Below are positions 24,922-34,098 of a DNA stretch of 55,984 bases, one piece after another. This stretch comes from Bacteroidales bacterium (GTDB lineage Bacteria; Bacteroidota; Bacteroidia; Bacteroidales; UBA932), in NCBI GenBank assembly GCA_017615065.1, contig JAGAAY010000038.1:1-55984 (forward strand), written 5' to 3'. Both the position numbers and the translations under genes were made by a program. How positions within the stretch are numbered: position 1 is the first letter of the stretch; the number at the start of each line of letters is the position of its first letter. The notes under the pieces are model-generated. The model had not been told where the DNA came from. It worked only from the letters and a program-made list of their open reading frames with translations, and ran no database searches.

Positions 24922-25787
24922 AACTCTACACCGATTCCGACACCGACGTAACCCCAAAAGTGGCTGCACAGCACGGCTACTCCGGTTACATTTCCATGCC
25001 CTACAGCGTGGACGCAAAGACTATTTATCCCTACGTTGATTTCGAGACCTTCGACTGCCACGGCTTCTACGAAATGCTTCGCGGCGGAGTTCTCCCCACC
25101 ACCAGTGCAATTTCCAAAGAACGCTACGTAGAGTATTTCGAGAAAGATTTTGCCGACGGGAATGACATATTGTATGTGCACTTCTCCCGCGCGATGACCG
25201 CAACCTTCGACGCAATGGACCAGGCTATAGCCGAGCTCAAGGCCAAATACCCGGGCGTGCGTTTCGAGGAAATCGACTGCAAGGGCATCACCACTATCTG
25301 CTACCCTATCGTCTGCAAGGCCGGAGACATGGCGCTCGCCGGCAAGAGCCTTGACGAGATCCTTGCCTGGGCCCGCGAGGACGTGGATCACTGGGCAATG
25401 TATTTCTTTGCCGATGACCTCAAGTTCTTCCGCCGCAGCGGCCGTGTGAGCGGTATCGCCGCCACCATGGGCACACTCATCGGCCTCCGCCCCATCATCT
25501 ACATGTCCCCTGAAGGCAAGATGGTATCCAAGGGCACTGAGAAAGGCCGCGCCAAGGCAATGAACCGCCTGATGAACGAAGTGCTTGAGAAGGGCCTTGA
25601 CGTGAAGGAGAACGGCCTCTATATCGGCCATACCGATGCTCCCGAGTTCGCCCGCCAGCTTGGCGACATGCTTCGCGAAAAGCTCGGCGCCGACCTCCCG
25701 ATAACCTTCGTGGAGTGCAACCCCACCGCCGGCAGCCACGCCGGCCCCAACGGCGTGGGCGTGTGCTTCCACGCCAAAGAACGCTGA
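24915..25787 (+). CDS. fakB: DegV family fatty acid-binding protein, FakB-like
   Basis: 290 residues. The N-terminal YTDSDTDVTPKVAAQHG and VLPTTSAISKERYVEYFE are DegV hallmarks, and LKFFRRSGRVSGIAATMGTLIGLRPII with the closing VGVCFHAKE is typical of the fatty acid pocket region. FakB binds a fatty acid and presents it to FakA for phosphorylation. The overlap with fakA supports a working pair. The gene ends the hpt operon, and a 107-bp palindromic element begins 39 bases downstream. Confidence 0.88.
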   Translation: MLKLYTDSDTDVTPKVAAQHGYSGYISMPYSVDAKTIYPYVDFETFDCHGFYEMLRGGVLPTTSAISKERYVEYFEKDFADGNDILYVHFSRAMTATFDAMDQAIAELKAKYPGVRFEEIDCKGITTICYPIVCKAGDMALAGKSLDEILAWAREDVDHWAMYFFADDLKFFRRSGRVSGIAATMGTLIGLRPIIYMSPEGKMVSKGTEKGRAKAMNRLMNEVLEKGLDVKENGLYIGHTDAPEFARQLGDMLREKLGADLPITFVECNPTAGSHAGPNGVGVCFHAKER

Positions 25788-25825
25788 TCGGCCCCCGCAA
25801 TCACCTGGCGTCTTTGTCCCTGGGG

Positions 25826-25932
25826 CGTGAAATGCATCTCGCTGAGTTTCAGCGACTTACCGATTCCTAGTCCGGCCCGCAGCCGGACTGGTTTTGCGTA
25901 ACTGCCTCATTCCCAGCCACTTCCATTTCACG
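25826..25932 (-). repeat. 107-bp REP element, copy 1 (fakB / nucleoside kinase spacer)
   Basis: The ends are CGTGAAATG and CATTTCACG. The centre is a near-perfect hairpin CTAGTCCGGC, loop, GCCGGACTGG (25867-25891, one mismatch), and the small hairpin with GCTGA and TCAGC arms is intact. Orientation is opposite to the copies around the RAYT gene. It closely matches copies 2 and 3. Confidence 0.9.
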
Positions 25933-26011
25933 GCGAAATCGGCTTCAAAGAATAACGTGCAGGCATTGTGGGAACCGGGCAACATCGGCACTCAAAATTG
26001 CTGAGAAGGTA

Positions 26012-26042
26012 TTGCGAAAAAACCTGCGATTTCGTAAATTTG
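26012..26042 (+). promoter_or_regulatory. Promoter of the nucleoside kinase gene
   Basis: TTG at 26012-26014, a 20-base spacer, then TAAATTTG at 26035-26042. Transcription would start near 26046, 19 bases before ATG at 26065. Confidence 0.65.
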
Positions 26043-26064
26043 CGAATCTAAAACGTGTGCACCT

Positions 26065-27735
26065 ATGCTTCAGATCTATTGCAAAAACACCGGTACAACC
26101 CTTAAGTATCCGGAGGGAGTGTCGCTCCTGAACATGCTGGACGATTTTCAGTTCGAGAGGCCGTATCCAATCGTGTCGGCCAAAGTGAACAACGTGTCGC
26201 AGGGTCTGAAGTACCGTGCATACCAGAGCAGGGATATCGAGTATATCGACATCCGGGACGCGAGCGGGATGAGAGTGTACACCCGCTCGCTCTGTTTTTT
26301 GCTGAGCAAGAGCGCTACGGACGTGTTCCCCGGCAGTGACGTGTATATGGAACACCCCATCTCGGGCGGCATCTTCTTCCACGTAAAGAAGGAAGACCGT
26401 TCCCCGTTGACGGAGGAAGATCTCCAGAAGCTTAAGGAGCGCATGAAGGAAATCGTTGCCAAGAACATCCCCTTCCACCGCTACGACGTGCACACGGACA
26501 AAGCCATCAAGGAATTCTCCCGCAAGGGTTTCGACGACAAAGTGAAGCTCCTGGAAACCAGCGGGGAAATCTACACGGACTATTACACGCTGGGAGACAC
26601 GCCGGACTACTATTACGGCAAACTGGTCCCGTCCACCGGCTATCTCACCACCTGGGATATCCAGATTTATTACGACGGCCTCCTGCTCCGTATCCCGGAC
26701 CGCAACAACCCCAATGAACTTGTACCGTTTGAAGACCAGCCAAAGACATTCGCAATGTTCGACGAAATGCTCAACTGGAACAAGATCATGGGCCTTAACA
26801 CGGTGGGAGACGTTAACCATGCCTGCCAGAACGGCCAGGCCAGCGAACTAATCCAGATAGCGGAAGCCCTTCAGGAGAAGAAGATCGTCCAGATAGCTGA
26901 GGAAATCTATCGCCGCTTCCACGCGGAGAATCCCGTGAAGGTTGTTCTCATCACCGGGCCGTCATCGTCCGGTAAAACCACTTTCTGCAAGAGGCTCTCG
27001 CTGCAGCTGAAAGCCTGCGGTCTTAAGCCGCTTTCAGTATCGACCGACGACTATTTCGTGAACAGGGTGGACACCCCCAAGTTCCCGGACGGCAGCTACG
27101 ATTTCGACAATTTCGAAACCGTAGACCATGCCCTGATGGAGAGCGACATCATCAAGATGATCGAGGGAGAAGACGTTTCGGTGCCGGAATTCAACTTCGT
27201 CACCGGCCTGAGGGAATACAACGGCAAGCACATCAAACTTGGTCCCAGCAGCGTTCTCCTCATCGAAGGCATTCACGCGCTGAACCCCGGCCTCACGGAC
27301 AAGATTCCGGAAAGCGCCAAGTTCCGCATCTTCATCAATACTCTCACGGGCACCCTCCTGGACAACCACAATTCCATCCCCACGAGCGACAACCGTCTGC
27401 TGCGCCGCATCGTCCGCGACTATAACAAAGGCGCGTTCACCGCACGCCAGTCCATAAGCCAGTGGCCCAACGTATGCGCCGCGGAAGACAAGTGGATTTA
27501 TCCCTATCAGGAAATGGCCGATGTCATGTTCAATTCGGCATACCTCATCGAGTTCGCGGTTATGCGCAACCACGCGGAGCCCATCCTCGGCAGCGTTCCC
27601 AAGAACTGCCCGGAATACAGCGAGGCCCACAGGCTGCTGCATTTCCTGAATTATTTCACTCCGGTACCTGACAAGGAGATTCCCGCCACCTCACTGCTCC
27701 GTGAGTTCCTTGGCGGTTCCAGTTTCAATTTTTAG
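26065..27735 (+). CDS. Nucleoside (uridine-type) kinase with N-terminal TGS-like and threonyl-tRNA synthetase-like domains
   Basis: 556 residues. Residues 1-60 resemble a TGS domain. The region to about 270 resembles the second domain of threonyl-tRNA synthetase, with metal-site-like His residues. The C-terminal part is a P-loop kinase of the uridine kinase/phosphoribulokinase type: VLITGPSSSGKTTFCKRL (P-loop near 298-306), STDDYFVNR, and FIEGIHALNP-like LLIEGIHALNP. Such proteins occur across Bacteroidetes and Clostridia and are annotated as nucleoside kinases. The last 45 bases overlap the convergent PAP2 gene. Confidence 0.85.
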   Translation: MLQIYCKNTGTTLKYPEGVSLLNMLDDFQFERPYPIVSAKVNNVSQGLKYRAYQSRDIEYIDIRDASGMRVYTRSLCFLLSKSATDVFPGSDVYMEHPISGGIFFHVKKEDRSPLTEEDLQKLKERMKEIVAKNIPFHRYDVHTDKAIKEFSRKGFDDKVKLLETSGEIYTDYYTLGDTPDYYYGKLVPSTGYLTTWDIQIYYDGLLLRIPDRNNPNELVPFEDQPKTFAMFDEMLNWNKIMGLNTVGDVNHACQNGQASELIQIAEALQEKKIVQIAEEIYRRFHAENPVKVVLITGPSSSGKTTFCKRLSLQLKACGLKPLSVSTDDYFVNRVDTPKFPDGSYDFDNFETVDHALMESDIIKMIEGEDVSVPEFNFVTGLREYNGKHIKLGPSSVLLIEGIHALNPGLTDKIPESAKFRIFINTLTGTLLDNHNSIPTSDNRLLRRIVRDYNKGAFTARQSISQWPNVCAAEDKWIYPYQEMADVMFNSAYLIEFAVMRNHAEPILGSVPKNCPEYSEAHRLLHFLNYFTPVPDKEIPATSLLREFLGGSSFNF

Positions 27736-28308
27736 CCGGCCGATTATCCACCTTGCCAGTAGACCCATAAGGGTGCCGACGGCAAGGCCGAAAAGCATAC
27801 CTGCGAGGATATCTCCCAGGTAATGCATCGCCATGAACACGCGGCTCAGGGAAACGAGGGCGGCCCAGACAAATATGCCGATTATATAATACACGGACAC
27901 TCCGCCCTTCTTGCTGGCAAACCCCAGTGTCGATGCCATTGCAAACGCAAACGTATTGGCCGCGTGCGCGGAAAAGAATCCGTATTTGCCGCCCTTTGCT
28001 AGAGGGCACCAGAGCCCTTGTTCCAGCATCTCAGGGGTGTGGCAGGGCCTGAGGCGCATCACGGACGATTTTACTAAATTGGCAATCTGATCGGTGAGAA
28101 CCACCGTTAATATAAGCGATACCAGCACAACCAGCGCCCGTTTCCAGCCCAGGTTCCTGAACAGGAAAAACACTATTACGGCATATAAGGGAAACCAGAT
28201 ACGGACGTTCGAAAAGAGCATCCATATCTGGTCGCTGAACGGGCTGTGAAGGCTGTTTAGCCACAGCGTAGCCTGTTGGTCAAGCTGTATGAGGGAAGCG
28301 CAAATCAC
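27691..28308 (-). CDS. PAP2-family membrane phosphatase (undecaprenyl-diphosphatase-like)
   Basis: 205 residues with about five or six membrane helices. The three PAP2 motifs are present: K-S-S-V-M-R-L-R-P, then [10 protein letters not shown] (the PSGH motif with Phe in place of Pro and Ala in place of Gly), and [12 protein letters not shown], which fits SR-x5-H-x3-D exactly. These enzymes dephosphorylate lipid pyrophosphates such as undecaprenyl diphosphate at the outer face of the inner membrane, recycling the cell-wall carrier. The start overlaps the obg stop by 4 bases, so the two are co-translated. The 3' end overlaps the nucleoside kinase gene by 45 bases. Confidence 0.88.
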   Translation of the reverse strand: MICASLIQLDQQATLWLNSLHSPFSDQIWMLFSNVRIWFPLYAVIVFFLFRNLGWKRALVVLVSLILTVVLTDQIANLVKSSVMRLRPCHTPEMLEQGLWCPLAKGGKYGFFSAHAANTFAFAMASTLGFASKKGGVSVYYIIGIFVWAALVSLSRVFMAMHYLGDILAGMLFGLAVGTLMGLLARWIIGRLKIETGTAKELTEQ

Positions 28309-29297
28309 CTTGTGAGCGCTTTCCAGAGCATTTCCTTAAGGTCCTGAAGGCCGGTGCCTGCCACAGAAGAAATGAACACGTGAGGGACATCGGCCGGCAG
28401 TTTCTTCTCAATCTTGGAGAGCAGTTTGTCATCGGCAATGTCGCACTTGGTGATTGCCAGCACGCGGTCCTTCACCAGGAGCTCCGGGTTGTACTCCTTG
28501 AGCTCCTTTAGCAGCACCTTGTATGCCTTGGCCACATCGGGCTCGTCGCAGGCCACCATGAACAGCAGCACCGAATTGCGCTCGATATGGCGCAGGAACC
28601 GTGTGCCGATGCCTTTACCCTCATGCGCGCCCTCGATGATGCCGGGGATATCGGCCATAACGAAGGACCTGTCGTCGTGATACCGGACGATGCCGAGGTT
28701 CGGCTCCAGTGTGGTGAATGCGTAGTTGGCGATTTTTGGCTTTGCCGATGTTATGGAGGCGAGGAGGGTCGATTTTCCCGCGTTGGGGAAGCCCACCAGG
28801 CCCACATCGGCAAGGACTTTAAGCTCCAGGATGAACCACCCTTCCTGGCCTTCCTCGCCGGGCTGGGCATAGCGGGGAGTCTGGTTGGTGGCCGATTTGA
28901 AATGGTCGTTGCCCCAGCCCCCGCGGCCGCCCTGGCACAGGATATACTCCTGGCCGGGCTCCACGAGTTCCTGGATTACCTGCTCGGTTTCCGCATCCTT
29001 CACGACTACGCCCTGGGGCACTTCCAGCACGATATCGGCCCCGTTCTTGCCTTTGCGAAGGCCGAAGCTTCCGGGGTCTCCGTGCTCCGCCCTCACCACC
29101 TTGCGGTAGCGAAGATGGATAAGCGTCCACAGCTGCGGGTTCACTCTCAGAATGATATGGCCGCCCCTGCCGCCGTCTCCGCCGTCAGGCCCGCCCTTGG
29201 GCACATACTTGGCCCTGTGCAGGTGCATACTGCCCGCACCCCCGTGCCCGCTGGCACAGAAGATCTTTACGTAGTCTATGAAGTTGGATTCTGCCAT
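28305..29297 (-). CDS. obg: Obg/CgtA ribosome-associated GTPase
   Basis: 330 residues, of which 1-158 form the Gly-rich Obg fold ([20 protein letters not shown]). The G domain follows: P-loop GFPNAGKS at 169-176, switch segment [20 protein letters not shown], then TKCD and SSVAGTG. It lacks the variable C-terminal domain of some homologues, as is usual in Bacteroidetes. Obg assists assembly of the 50S subunit and links GTP level to growth. It lies between a DUF5683-like gene upstream and the PAP2 gene downstream in one transcript. Confidence 0.96.
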   Translation of the reverse strand: MAESNFIDYVKIFCASGHGGAGSMHLHRAKYVPKGGPDGGDGGRGGHIILRVNPQLWTLIHLRYRKVVRAEHGDPGSFGLRKGKNGADIVLEVPQGVVVKDAETEQVIQELVEPGQEYILCQGGRGGWGNDHFKSATNQTPRYAQPGEEGQEGWFILELKVLADVGLVGFPNAGKSTLLASITSAKPKIANYAFTTLEPNLGIVRYHDDRSFVMADIPGIIEGAHEGKGIGTRFLRHIERNSVLLFMVACDEPDVAKAYKVLLKELKEYNPELLVKDRVLAITKCDIADDKLLSKIEKKLPADVPHVFISSVAGTGLQDLKEMLWKALTR

Positions 29298-29298
29298 A

Positions 29299-29862
29299 CT
29301 AGAAGTTTATGGTTAAGCCCATTCCGGCTGCGGGCTTTCCGTTATGAGTGATTGCCAGGCTGGGGGCGAAATTCATATCGATTGCGCTCCTGCGGCCGAT
29401 CTGGTCCTGATAGTACATGTTCTTGACCTTGGCAATGTGGTTTGCATCGATGCTGGACCAGATGGCAAGACCCAGATCCAACGCAGTCGTTATTCCTATA
29501 ATCCATGCATCGGTCTGTCCCTTTTCCCTGTTGCTCCACTGAATAGTGTTGTTGTCAGTATCGATTAACAGCTGCTTTCCCAAATCCTCGAAAGTGTCCT
29601 CGATAACGCTTGCGCATACTACACTGCCGCCGAAGAAAGCGAGACCGCGCCACGTTTCACCGGAGAGCATCTGTCCCACGCCCGGAACAAAGAACGACCA
29701 GGTGGCACTCAGCCCAGGGCTGTACGGATCAACCTGCGAAGGCAGATAGTCCTTATAATTGTAAGTTTTCTTGATGTCTTTGTACTTTGCGCCGCCGATG
29801 TACTGAGCATTGGCTGCAACGGGCAGAAGTGCCACAACGAGAATTAAAATAATGCGTTTCAT
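29299..29862 (-). CDS. DUF5683-like exported protein
   Basis: 187 residues with a signal peptide ending near VAANAQ. The segment [18 protein letters not shown] followed by a hydrophobic Gly-rich helix is the DUF5683-type signature also seen in the protein at 15290. The C-terminal portion ([23 protein letters not shown]) ends in Phe like an outer-membrane strand. The function is unknown. The obg start is one base beyond its stop codon. Confidence 0.7.
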   Translation of the reverse strand: MKRIILILVVALLPVAANAQYIGGAKYKDIKKTYNYKDYLPSQVDPYSPGLSATWSFFVPGVGQMLSGETWRGLAFFGGSVVCASVIEDTFEDLGKQLLIDTDNNTIQWSNREKGQTDAWIIGITTALDLGLAIWSSIDANHIAKVKNMYYQDQIGRRSAIDMNFAPSLAITHNGKPAAGMGLTINF

Positions 29863-29881
29863 AGTTTGTTTTTTTGCTCCA

Positions 29882-29889
29882 CAAAGATA
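29882..29889 (-). promoter_or_regulatory. -7 element for the DUF5683-like / obg / PAP2 operon
   Basis: The minus strand reads TATCTTTG, 19 bases before ATG at 29862. The expected -33 position (about 29910-29912) abuts the left end of the REP copy at 29913, so the element sits immediately upstream of this promoter. Confidence 0.6.
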
Positions 29890-29912
29890 CGAATAATTTT
29901 TCTTGTTATAGC

Positions 29913-30019
29913 CGTGAAATGGAAGTATCTGTGCCTGAGGCAGTTACGCAAAACTAGTCCGGCTGCGGGCCGGACTAGGAATCGATAAGTCGCTGAAACT
30001 CAGCGAGATGCATTTCACG
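29913..30019 (+). repeat. 107-bp REP element, copy 2 (upstream of RAYT)
   Basis: It runs from CGTGAAATGG to GCATTTCACG. The central hairpin is perfect: CTAGTCCGGC, loop TGCGG, GCCGGACTAG (29954-29978). A second perfect hairpin CGCTGAAACTCAGCG lies at 29991-30005. It is in direct orientation with the copy at 31040 on the other side of the transposase gene. Confidence 0.92.
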
Positions 30020-30029
30020 CCCCGATGGC

Positions 30030-30060
30030 TTGTATTATCAAATCTTTATTCCGACCTTTG
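30030..30060 (+). promoter_or_regulatory. Promoter of the RAYT gene
   Basis: TTG at 30030-30032, 20 bases, then GACCTTTG at 30053-30060 (TAnnTTTG with G for the first T). It starts 11 bases after the REP copy, giving the transposase its own promoter outside the repeat. Confidence 0.5.
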
Positions 30061-30076
30061 CTAAACGAAAACAGTT

Positions 30077-31084
30077 ATGGACTATGTATTAAACGTAGCC
30101 GTTTTTGTTATGAAAAAACGAACTGTTTTCAATGGTATTATCAACCACTGCTGCCAAAGGGCCGCCGGACTTGAAGTCCTTTTTTATTCACTCAGTGATT
30201 TCCTCGTGTTTTATACCATAGTTTCCGTGATGGTACGGAAGTTTATGGTTAAACTAGTGTCTCTGTGCCTGATGTATGACCATTTCCATATGTCAGTCAT
30301 AACGCGCAATGCAAAGCAACTGTCAAAGTTCATGTTTGCGTGCACATGGACATATGCTAAAGAAATGAATCCCGTGTGCCACCGGAAAGGAGACCTTTTT
30401 CAGCACTCTTTCAAAAGTTCAGTAAAAAGAGGAGATAAAAAGGCCCGAAGCAATATCATTTACCTGGCTAATAATCCGGTGGAAAGAAAGATGGTGAAAA
30501 AGGCTGAAGAATACAGATGGAATTTCCTTGCCTATTACCTCAGCGATCACCCATTCTCCAAACCGCTTGTAATCCGGGATTCATCCTGGCCGATGAGAAA
30601 GGCCATTCAAGAAGTCAAGAGCCATTATGCTGCGGGTCGATATCTTAATTATACCGTACTCAAACGGATATCATCCCCTCTCAACCGAATGGAGCAGGAA
30701 CAACTGACGGATTTTATAATAAGTACGTATAAAACAATTGATTATGAATATGCTATCCGATTTTTCGACTCATATGAGGACATGATAACTGCAATCCATG
30801 CCGATACAGGAAGTGAGTACGACCTCAATGAAATATTTATTGGAAAGTCCGATGAGTACTATCCACGTCTGGTGAATCTAACGCTTAAACAGACAGGATT
30901 GAAGGACATTCATGATGTGTTGGGCCTGCCGGAAAAAGAACGTTATGACTTATTCGACTACTTGATACTCAAAACAGAGGCCGATCCGCGGCAAATCGCT
31001 GCATTCCTGCGGATTAAAGTTACATTTAACCCGAAAGACCGTGAAATGGAAGTGGCTGGGAATGAGGCAGTTACGCAAAACTAG
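30077..31084 (+). mobile_element. REP-associated tyrosine transposase (RAYT, Y1/IS200-like)
   Basis: 335 residues from ATG at 30077 (ATG at 30110 is an alternative). The HUH motif is H69-F-H71 in MYDHFHMSV. The candidate nucleophile is Tyr129 in IIYLANNPV, followed by YRWNFLAYY, all typical of the Y1 transposases called RAYT. These enzymes cut and join single-stranded palindromic DNA and are thought to spread REP sequences. Residues 160-335 form a C-terminal extension I do not recognise. Base composition is more AT-rich than the neighbours. 107-bp REP copies lie on both sides in direct orientation, and the final 14 codons and the TAG stop lie inside the downstream copy. Confidence 0.88.
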
Positions 31085-31146
31085 TCCGGCTGCGGGCCGG
31101 ACTAGGAATCGGTAAGTTGCTGAAACTCAGCGAGATGCATTTCACG
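31040..31146 (+). repeat. 107-bp REP element, copy 3 (downstream of RAYT, overlaps its 3' end)
   Basis: Same ends and orientation as copy 2; the central 25-nt hairpin at 31081-31105 is perfect. The small hairpin has lost one terminal base pair (TGCTGAAACTCAGCG). The transposase reading frame enters the element at its first bases and stops at the CTAG of the central hairpin. Confidence 0.92.
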
Positions 31147-31224
31147 GGGCAAACGCGCCGTGCCGATCTCGGGGGAAATAACCGCGGGGAAGACACAGGG
31201 CCTATTACAGGTGTGGCAGTCCAA

Positions 31225-32580
31225 TCAGAGCGCGGGGAGCACTTTTTCCATGCGGGTGCCGCGGGAGCCTTTGACAAGGACGGTGCAGCCGGTGATGGGG
31301 TGCGCGGCGAGGTGGGCGGCAAGGGCGTCGGAAGTGTCGAAGAAGCGAGGAGATTTCTCGACTTCGCCTTCGGCTTCGCTCGAAATGACAATGCTGTCAT
31401 CTGGACCAAGGCCCTCCGGGCCGCGCGGAGAGATTTCATCCGCGGCCTTGCGGAATTCCGCGCCGACGAGGCACACGCAGTCAAGGCCCATGCCGGCGAG
31501 CCTCTTCAGCACGGCGGCGTGTTCCGCAACGGAATCTGCGCCCAGTTCGCGCATTTCGCCAAGGAGGGCGGCGCGGGGGCCGGACATGGCGGCCAGGTTG
31601 TCCAGGGCAACGGCCATGGAGGAGGGATTGGCGTTGTAGGCGTCCTCGATTATGGTGTTGGAGCCGCTGCGGACGAGCTGCGAGCGGTTCATCGAGGGTT
31701 CGTAGGCGGCAACGGCCGCGAGGGCATCGGCAAGTGATACCCCGAAATGCCGGCCGACGGTTATGGCTGCCATCACGTTGGTGGCGTTGTAGGCGCCCAC
31801 GAGGCGGGTTTCCAGCAATCGGCCTTCCACAACCATCCTCAGGTAGGGCTCATCGGCCGATGCCGGAAGGACGCGGACCGAGTCTCCATCCACGCCATAA
31901 GGGACGATGGAAAGGTGACGGGCCGATGCCATCTCCATCAGGTCCTCGCTGCAGGTGTTGACGAACGCGGTGCCGTCGTGCTCCGACAGCCAGTCGTACA
32001 GACGCCCCTTGGCATGCTTCACGCCCTCGAACGAGCCGAAGCCTTCCAGATGCGCCTTGCCTACATTGGTGATTAGGCCGAACGAAGGCTGCGACACCCA
32101 TGTTAGGGCCGATATGTCCTCCGGGTGATTTGCGCCCATCTCCACCACGGCGATATCGGCATCCTCCCCTATCGACAGCACCGTGAGCGGCACTCCGATG
32201 TCGTTGTTCAGGTTGCCCTTTGTGGCGGCCACGCGGAAATTCACGCCCAGCACCTCGCGGATAAGCTCCTTGGTGGTGGTTTTGCCGTTGGTGCCGGTTA
32301 GGCCGATGACGGGGATCCGCAGCTGGCTGCGGTGATATGCAGCGAGCTCCTTGAGGGTTTGTAATGTATCATCAACCAGAATGAATCGGCTATCGGCCGA
32401 TTCTGCTGATGATACAATACAGTATGAAGCCCCTGCCTCAAGGGCTTTCAAAGCATAAGCGTTGCCGTCGAAATTTTCGCCTTTCAGGGCCACGAAGATT
32501 TGGCCGGGCTCTATTGTGCGGGAGTCCGTATTCACTCCCTTGGAGGCCTTCCAGAGGCCATACAACTGCTCTATACTCAT
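31225..32580 (-). CDS. murF: UDP-N-acetylmuramoyl-tripeptide--D-alanyl-D-alanine ligase
   Basis: 451 residues. The ATP-binding [13 protein letters not shown] is at 93-105, the Mur ligase signatures [10 protein letters not shown] and [14 protein letters not shown] follow, and [12 protein letters not shown] is the family-specific motif. MurF adds D-Ala-D-Ala to the UDP-MurNAc-tripeptide, the last cytosolic step of the peptidoglycan precursor. Residues 398-410 ([13 protein letters not shown]) are encoded by a 40-bp palindromic insert also found in fakA, in a loop just before [13 protein letters not shown]. The gene overlaps dut by 4 bases. Confidence 0.95.
   Translation of the reverse strand: MSIEQLYGLWKASKGVNTDSRTIEPGQIFVALKGENFDGNAYALKALEAGASYCIVSSAESADSRFILVDDTLQTLKELAAYHRSQLRIPVIGLTGTNGKTTTKELIREVLGVNFRVAATKGNLNNDIGVPLTVLSIGEDADIAVVEMGANHPEDISALTWVSQPSFGLITNVGKAHLEGFGSFEGVKHAKGRLYDWLSEHDGTAFVNTCSEDLMEMASARHLSIVPYGVDGDSVRVLPASADEPYLRMVVEGRLLETRLVGAYNATNVMAAITVGRHFGVSLADALAAVAAYEPSMNRSQLVRSGSNTIIEDAYNANPSSMAVALDNLAAMSGPRAALLGEMRELGADSVAEHAAVLKRLAGMGLDCVCLVGAEFRKAADEISPRGPEGLGPDDSIVISSEAEGEVEKSPRFFDTSDALAAHLAAHPITGCTVLVKGSRGTRMEKVLPAL
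31350..31389 (-). repeat. 40-bp palindromic insert in murF, copy C
   Basis: On the coding strand it begins GTCATTTCGAGCGAAGCCG and ends GTCGAGAAATCTC, nearly identical to 24007-24046. It enters the frame at the same codon phase as both fakA copies. Confidence 0.8.
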
Positions 32581-33011
32581 TTCTTGCCGGTGCTGCCGAA
32601 TCCGCCGGCGCCGCGGTCTGTGCTTTCCAATGATTCAACCGGTTCCCATTCCACAGTCTCGTGCTTGGCCACAACCATCTGGGCGATCCTCTCCCCCGGG
32701 ACAATCCGGAAGGGCTCCTGCGAAAGATTCACAAGAATCACCTTGATTTCCCCGCGGTAATCCGCGTCTATGGTTCCGGGAGTGTTAAGAACGGTGATAC
32801 CGTGCTTTGCCGCAAGGCCGCTGCGCGGGCGGACCTGCGCCTCGAATCCCTTGGGAAGGGCGATGTACAGGCCGGTGGGAACCAGGGCCCTCTGCAGGGG
32901 CTCCAGCGTAAGGGGCTCTTCAATGTTGGCCTTGAGATCCAGCCCTGCCGACTGCTCTGTGGCATACTCCGGAAGGGGCCAGGCCGAACGGTTGATAACG
33001 GAAACTTTCAT
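32577..33011 (-). CDS. dut: dUTP diphosphatase
   Basis: 144 residues from ATG at 33011 (the open frame extends 12 codons upstream into the neighbour). All five trimeric dUTPase motifs are visible, including [34 protein letters not shown] and the C-terminal [10 protein letters not shown]. It hydrolyses dUTP to dUMP and PPi, keeping uracil out of DNA and feeding dTMP synthesis. It is between the LptG-like gene and murF in a four-gene operon that begins with tgt. Confidence 0.96.
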   Translation of the reverse strand: MKVSVINRSAWPLPEYATEQSAGLDLKANIEEPLTLEPLQRALVPTGLYIALPKGFEAQVRPRSGLAAKHGITVLNTPGTIDADYRGEIKVILVNLSQEPFRIVPGERIAQMVVAKHETVEWEPVESLESTDRGAGGFGSTGKK

Positions 33012-33012
33012 G

Positions 33013-34098
33013 CTATTTAGGTGCAATTCTGTACAGGAAACCCGCAATTATGGCAAAGAGCACATTGGGCATCCATATCGCAATGTACGCAGGCAGCGTG
33101 TCCGTAATGACGAACATCTTGCTGAACTGCATGAACAGGATATAACTGAAGCCGAGGGCAATGCCCAGGGCGATATTCCATCCAATGCCTCCGCGCCGTT
33201 TCTTGGTGGAGAGCGACACGCCGATGATGGTGAGGATGATTACCGATATCGGCATGGAGAACCTGGTATTCCTCTCTATCTGGGCGTCGCGCACATTGGC
33301 ATCGCCCCTGTCCACCTGCGTCTTGATAAGGGCGTTAAGCTCCGCCTCGTTCAGCCGCTCTATGGTGTGCTCGTTGCGGTAGAAGTCATCGACAGTAAGG
33401 CTTATGGTGGTATCCCTCTGCTTGCCGCTGGTTATATGGTCCTCCAGGCCTTCGCCGTATTCGCGGATTATCCAGTTCTTGAGTTTCCAGCTTCCGGTGA
33501 GGCTGTCCCACTGGGCGCTTTCCGCCGACAGCTTGGACACGAGATGGTCCTCCGAGATATGCTCCAGCGTGAAATTGTACGCCGTATTGTTCCAGCTGCT
33601 GAAGGATTCCACGTACACGAAGTTGTTGTCTTCCAGCTTATAATGCACATCGTGCCCGGCCTTCACCTTTGCCCGCTTTATGTATTTCTGTTCAAAATCC
33701 ACCCTCACGCCGTTTGCCTTTGGAATAACCCAGAGGCCCAGACCCAGTGACAGTACGGCAATGAGGACTGCCGATATCATATACGGCACCATGAGCCTGT
33801 GGAAACTGGTGCCCGTGCACAGGATGGCGATGATTTCCGAACGCTGCGCCATCTGCGATGTAAAGAAAATCACCGTAAGGAACACGAACATGGAACTGTA
33901 CATGTTCATGAAATACGGGATGAAGTTCAGGTAGTACTTGAAAGCGATTTCCTTGAGCGGAGCCTCCGTGCGCACGAAATCGTCGATCTTCTCCGAAATG
34001 TCGAAGATAATCACGATGCCGATGATGAGCAGCAGCGAGATGAAGAAAGTAGCCAGGAACTTCTTTATTATGTACCAGTCCAGTCTCTTGAGTATCAT
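33013..34098 (-). CDS. LptF/LptG-family permease (YjgP/YjgQ)
   Basis: 361 residues. Helices lie near 13-32, 58-78, 98-120 and, after a periplasmic beta domain (about 130-265), near 280-298, 305-325 and 335-355. That is the LptF/G layout of six helices with a central beta-jellyroll. N-terminal [20 protein letters not shown] and [24 protein letters not shown] are conserved family segments. LptFG with LptB drives lipopolysaccharide from the inner membrane to the Lpt bridge. Which of the two paralogues it is cannot be decided. It overlaps tgt by 4 bases. Confidence 0.9.
   Translation of the reverse strand: MILKRLDWYIIKKFLATFFISLLLIIGIVIIFDISEKIDDFVRTEAPLKEIAFKYYLNFIPYFMNMYSSMFVFLTVIFFTSQMAQRSEIIAILCTGTSFHRLMVPYMISAVLIAVLSLGLGLWVIPKANGVRVDFEQKYIKRAKVKAGHDVHYKLEDNNFVYVESFSSWNNTAYNFTLEHISEDHLVSKLSAESAQWDSLTGSWKLKNWIIREYGEGLEDHITSGKQRDTTISLTVDDFYRNEHTIERLNEAELNALIKTQVDRGDANVRDAQIERNTRFSMPISVIILTIIGVSLSTKKRRGGIGWNIALGIALGFSYILFMQFSKMFVITDTLPAYIAIWMPNVLFAIIAGFLYRIAPK

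Noticed and set aside
24918..25772. Long minus-strand frame opposite fakB, and similar frames at 23302-24522 and 16401-17573
   Set aside because: These follow the codon structure of clear genes on the other strand and have His/Val/Gly/Asp-rich antisense composition. They lack start signals and motifs.
30077..31084. RAYT gene as a complete IS200/IS605 element
   Set aside because: There is no TnpB partner, and the flanks are REP copies rather than IS200-type hairpin ends. The protein motifs fit RAYT better.
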